DNA of 6,236 nt from Azorhizobium sp943369575. Its GTDB lineage: Bacteria; Pseudomonadota; Alphaproteobacteria; Rhizobiales; Xanthobacteraceae. The notes below the pieces were generated by a model. The model searched no databases. It was not told where the DNA came from and saw only the letters and a list, made by a program, of their open reading frames with translations. The DNA lies in assembly GCA_943369575.1 (NCBI GenBank), contig CALRNP020000285.1, positions 1-6,236 of the forward strand. The letters run 5' to 3'. A program made the translations under genes and the position numbers. This document shows, in pieces, positions 5,948 to 6,236 of this stretch; within the stretch, counting starts at the first letter, position 1; every line of letters begins with the position of its first letter.

Positions 5948-6236
5948 GAGTGGATCCTCGACGTGATGACGGGCGGCGGGGTGACGACCTAACGTGAACC
6001 CGGCGCCCGCCATGACTTCTGTCAGACCCGGCGGGGGGCATCTTGGACGGAACGCATGTCCGGCCCGGCCGGTTGGATGATCGTAATCTGACGCGGTATA
6101 GGGGCTGCCGCCGGTTGAGCCCGCCGTCCCTTGTGATGTCAGGGCCGCCGCACGCTTGGCGGCGCCGGGAGCCTCGCCGCCACCTCTCGCCCTTGTGACC
6201 AAGGCGCTCGTCCCGAGAAAAAACCGGAAGAATCCC
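5948..6236. other. Upstream non-coding region of the hydrolase gene
   Basis: No gene is supported in these 289 bases; the open frames have no family-like sequence and are short or lack a ribosome binding site. A minus-strand -10-like CTATAC occurs near 6096-6101 but has no matching -35 hexamer at 16-18 bases, so no hydrolase promoter can be named. Other items seen are a 9-base direct repeat CCCTTGTGA (6128-6136 and 6190-6198), a small palindrome CCTTGTGACCAAGG (6191-6204), a plus-strand GGAAC-N17-GGTT pair (6049-6074) and a run of six A (6218-6223). The last would be a T-run for a minus-strand transcript arriving from the right. Confidence 0.5.
5955..5959 (-). promoter_or_regulatory. Ribosome binding site of the hydrolase gene
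   Basis: On the minus strand GAGGA lies 7 bases upstream of the ATG at 5947. It is the best Shine-Dalgarno match near any candidate start before the twin-arginine motif, and it decides that start over the longer open frame that continues towards 6202. Confidence 0.65.

Noticed and set aside
4898..5992. 364-residue plus-strand open frame opposite the hydrolase
   Set aside because: The minus strand carries a full catalytic triad and Tat leader; the plus-strand product has His/Gly/Val-rich sequence with no recognisable domain.
6095..6142. Minus-strand promoter for the hydrolase (CTATAC with CTGACA)
   Set aside because: The two hexamers are about 36 bases apart, far from the 16-18 needed, and neither has a proper partner.
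5948..6202. 85-residue N-terminal extension of the hydrolase from a start near 6202
   Set aside because: It would bury the twin-arginine signal inside the protein and has no ribosome binding site comparable to GAGGA before 5947.
6218..6236. Terminator tail of a minus-strand gene entering from the right (six T on the minus strand)
   Set aside because: The required stem would lie beyond the window edge, so it cannot be assessed.
1..6236. CRISPR array, tRNA/rRNA, insertion sequence, attachment site or defence system
   Set aside because: No regularly spaced repeats, RNA-gene signatures, transposase motifs or terminal inverted repeats were seen; the region reads as ordinary core catabolic genes.

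Overview
This GC-rich window (roughly two-thirds G+C by eye, with G/C-rich third codon positions) looks like chromosomal DNA of an alphaproteobacterium, most plausibly of the order Hyphomicrobiales (Rhodopseudomonas, Xanthobacter or Azorhizobium-like). That placement is inferred from gene content, gene order and codon style; no taxonomic marker gene is present.

Positions 1-4834 hold four tightly packed plus-strand genes: an acyl-CoA ligase cut by the left edge, an acetyl-CoA acetyltransferase (thiolase), and two different acyl-CoA dehydrogenase (ACAD) subunits. The order ligase-thiolase-large ACAD-small ACAD matches pimA-pimB-pimC-pimD of the Rhodopseudomonas palustris pimFABCDE operon, which degrades dicarboxylic acids such as pimelate. 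The genes are separated by 7, -1 and 12 bases, and Shine-Dalgarno sequences overlap or sit next to the preceding stop codon, so they should be one transcript with coupled translation. Together they would activate a (di)carboxylic acid to its CoA ester, oxidise it to the 2-enoyl-CoA with a heteromeric flavoenzyme, and cleave the 3-oxoacyl-CoA. The hydratase and hydroxyacyl-CoA dehydrogenase steps (pimF/pimE) are not in the window. pimF would be expected to the left. No pimE follows pimD.

Positions 4835-4945 are a convergent intergenic gap with a perfect 12-bp GC-rich stem-loop, the likely end of the operon. It has no T-tract.

Positions 4946-5947 (minus strand) encode an alpha/beta-hydrolase of the cofactor-free (non-heme) chloroperoxidase/perhydrolase type carrying a twin-arginine export leader. 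A second in-frame start with its own Shine-Dalgarno sequence lies exactly where cytosolic members of the family begin.

Positions 5948-6236 are non-coding as far as can be seen. They hold the hydrolase ribosome binding site, a 9-bp direct repeat and a possible plus-strand general-stress (EcfG-type) promoter, but no convincing hydrolase promoter. Overall this is a conventional catabolic region. The points worth a second look are the split active site of the ACAD pair, the dual-start hydrolase, and the operon ending without pimE.
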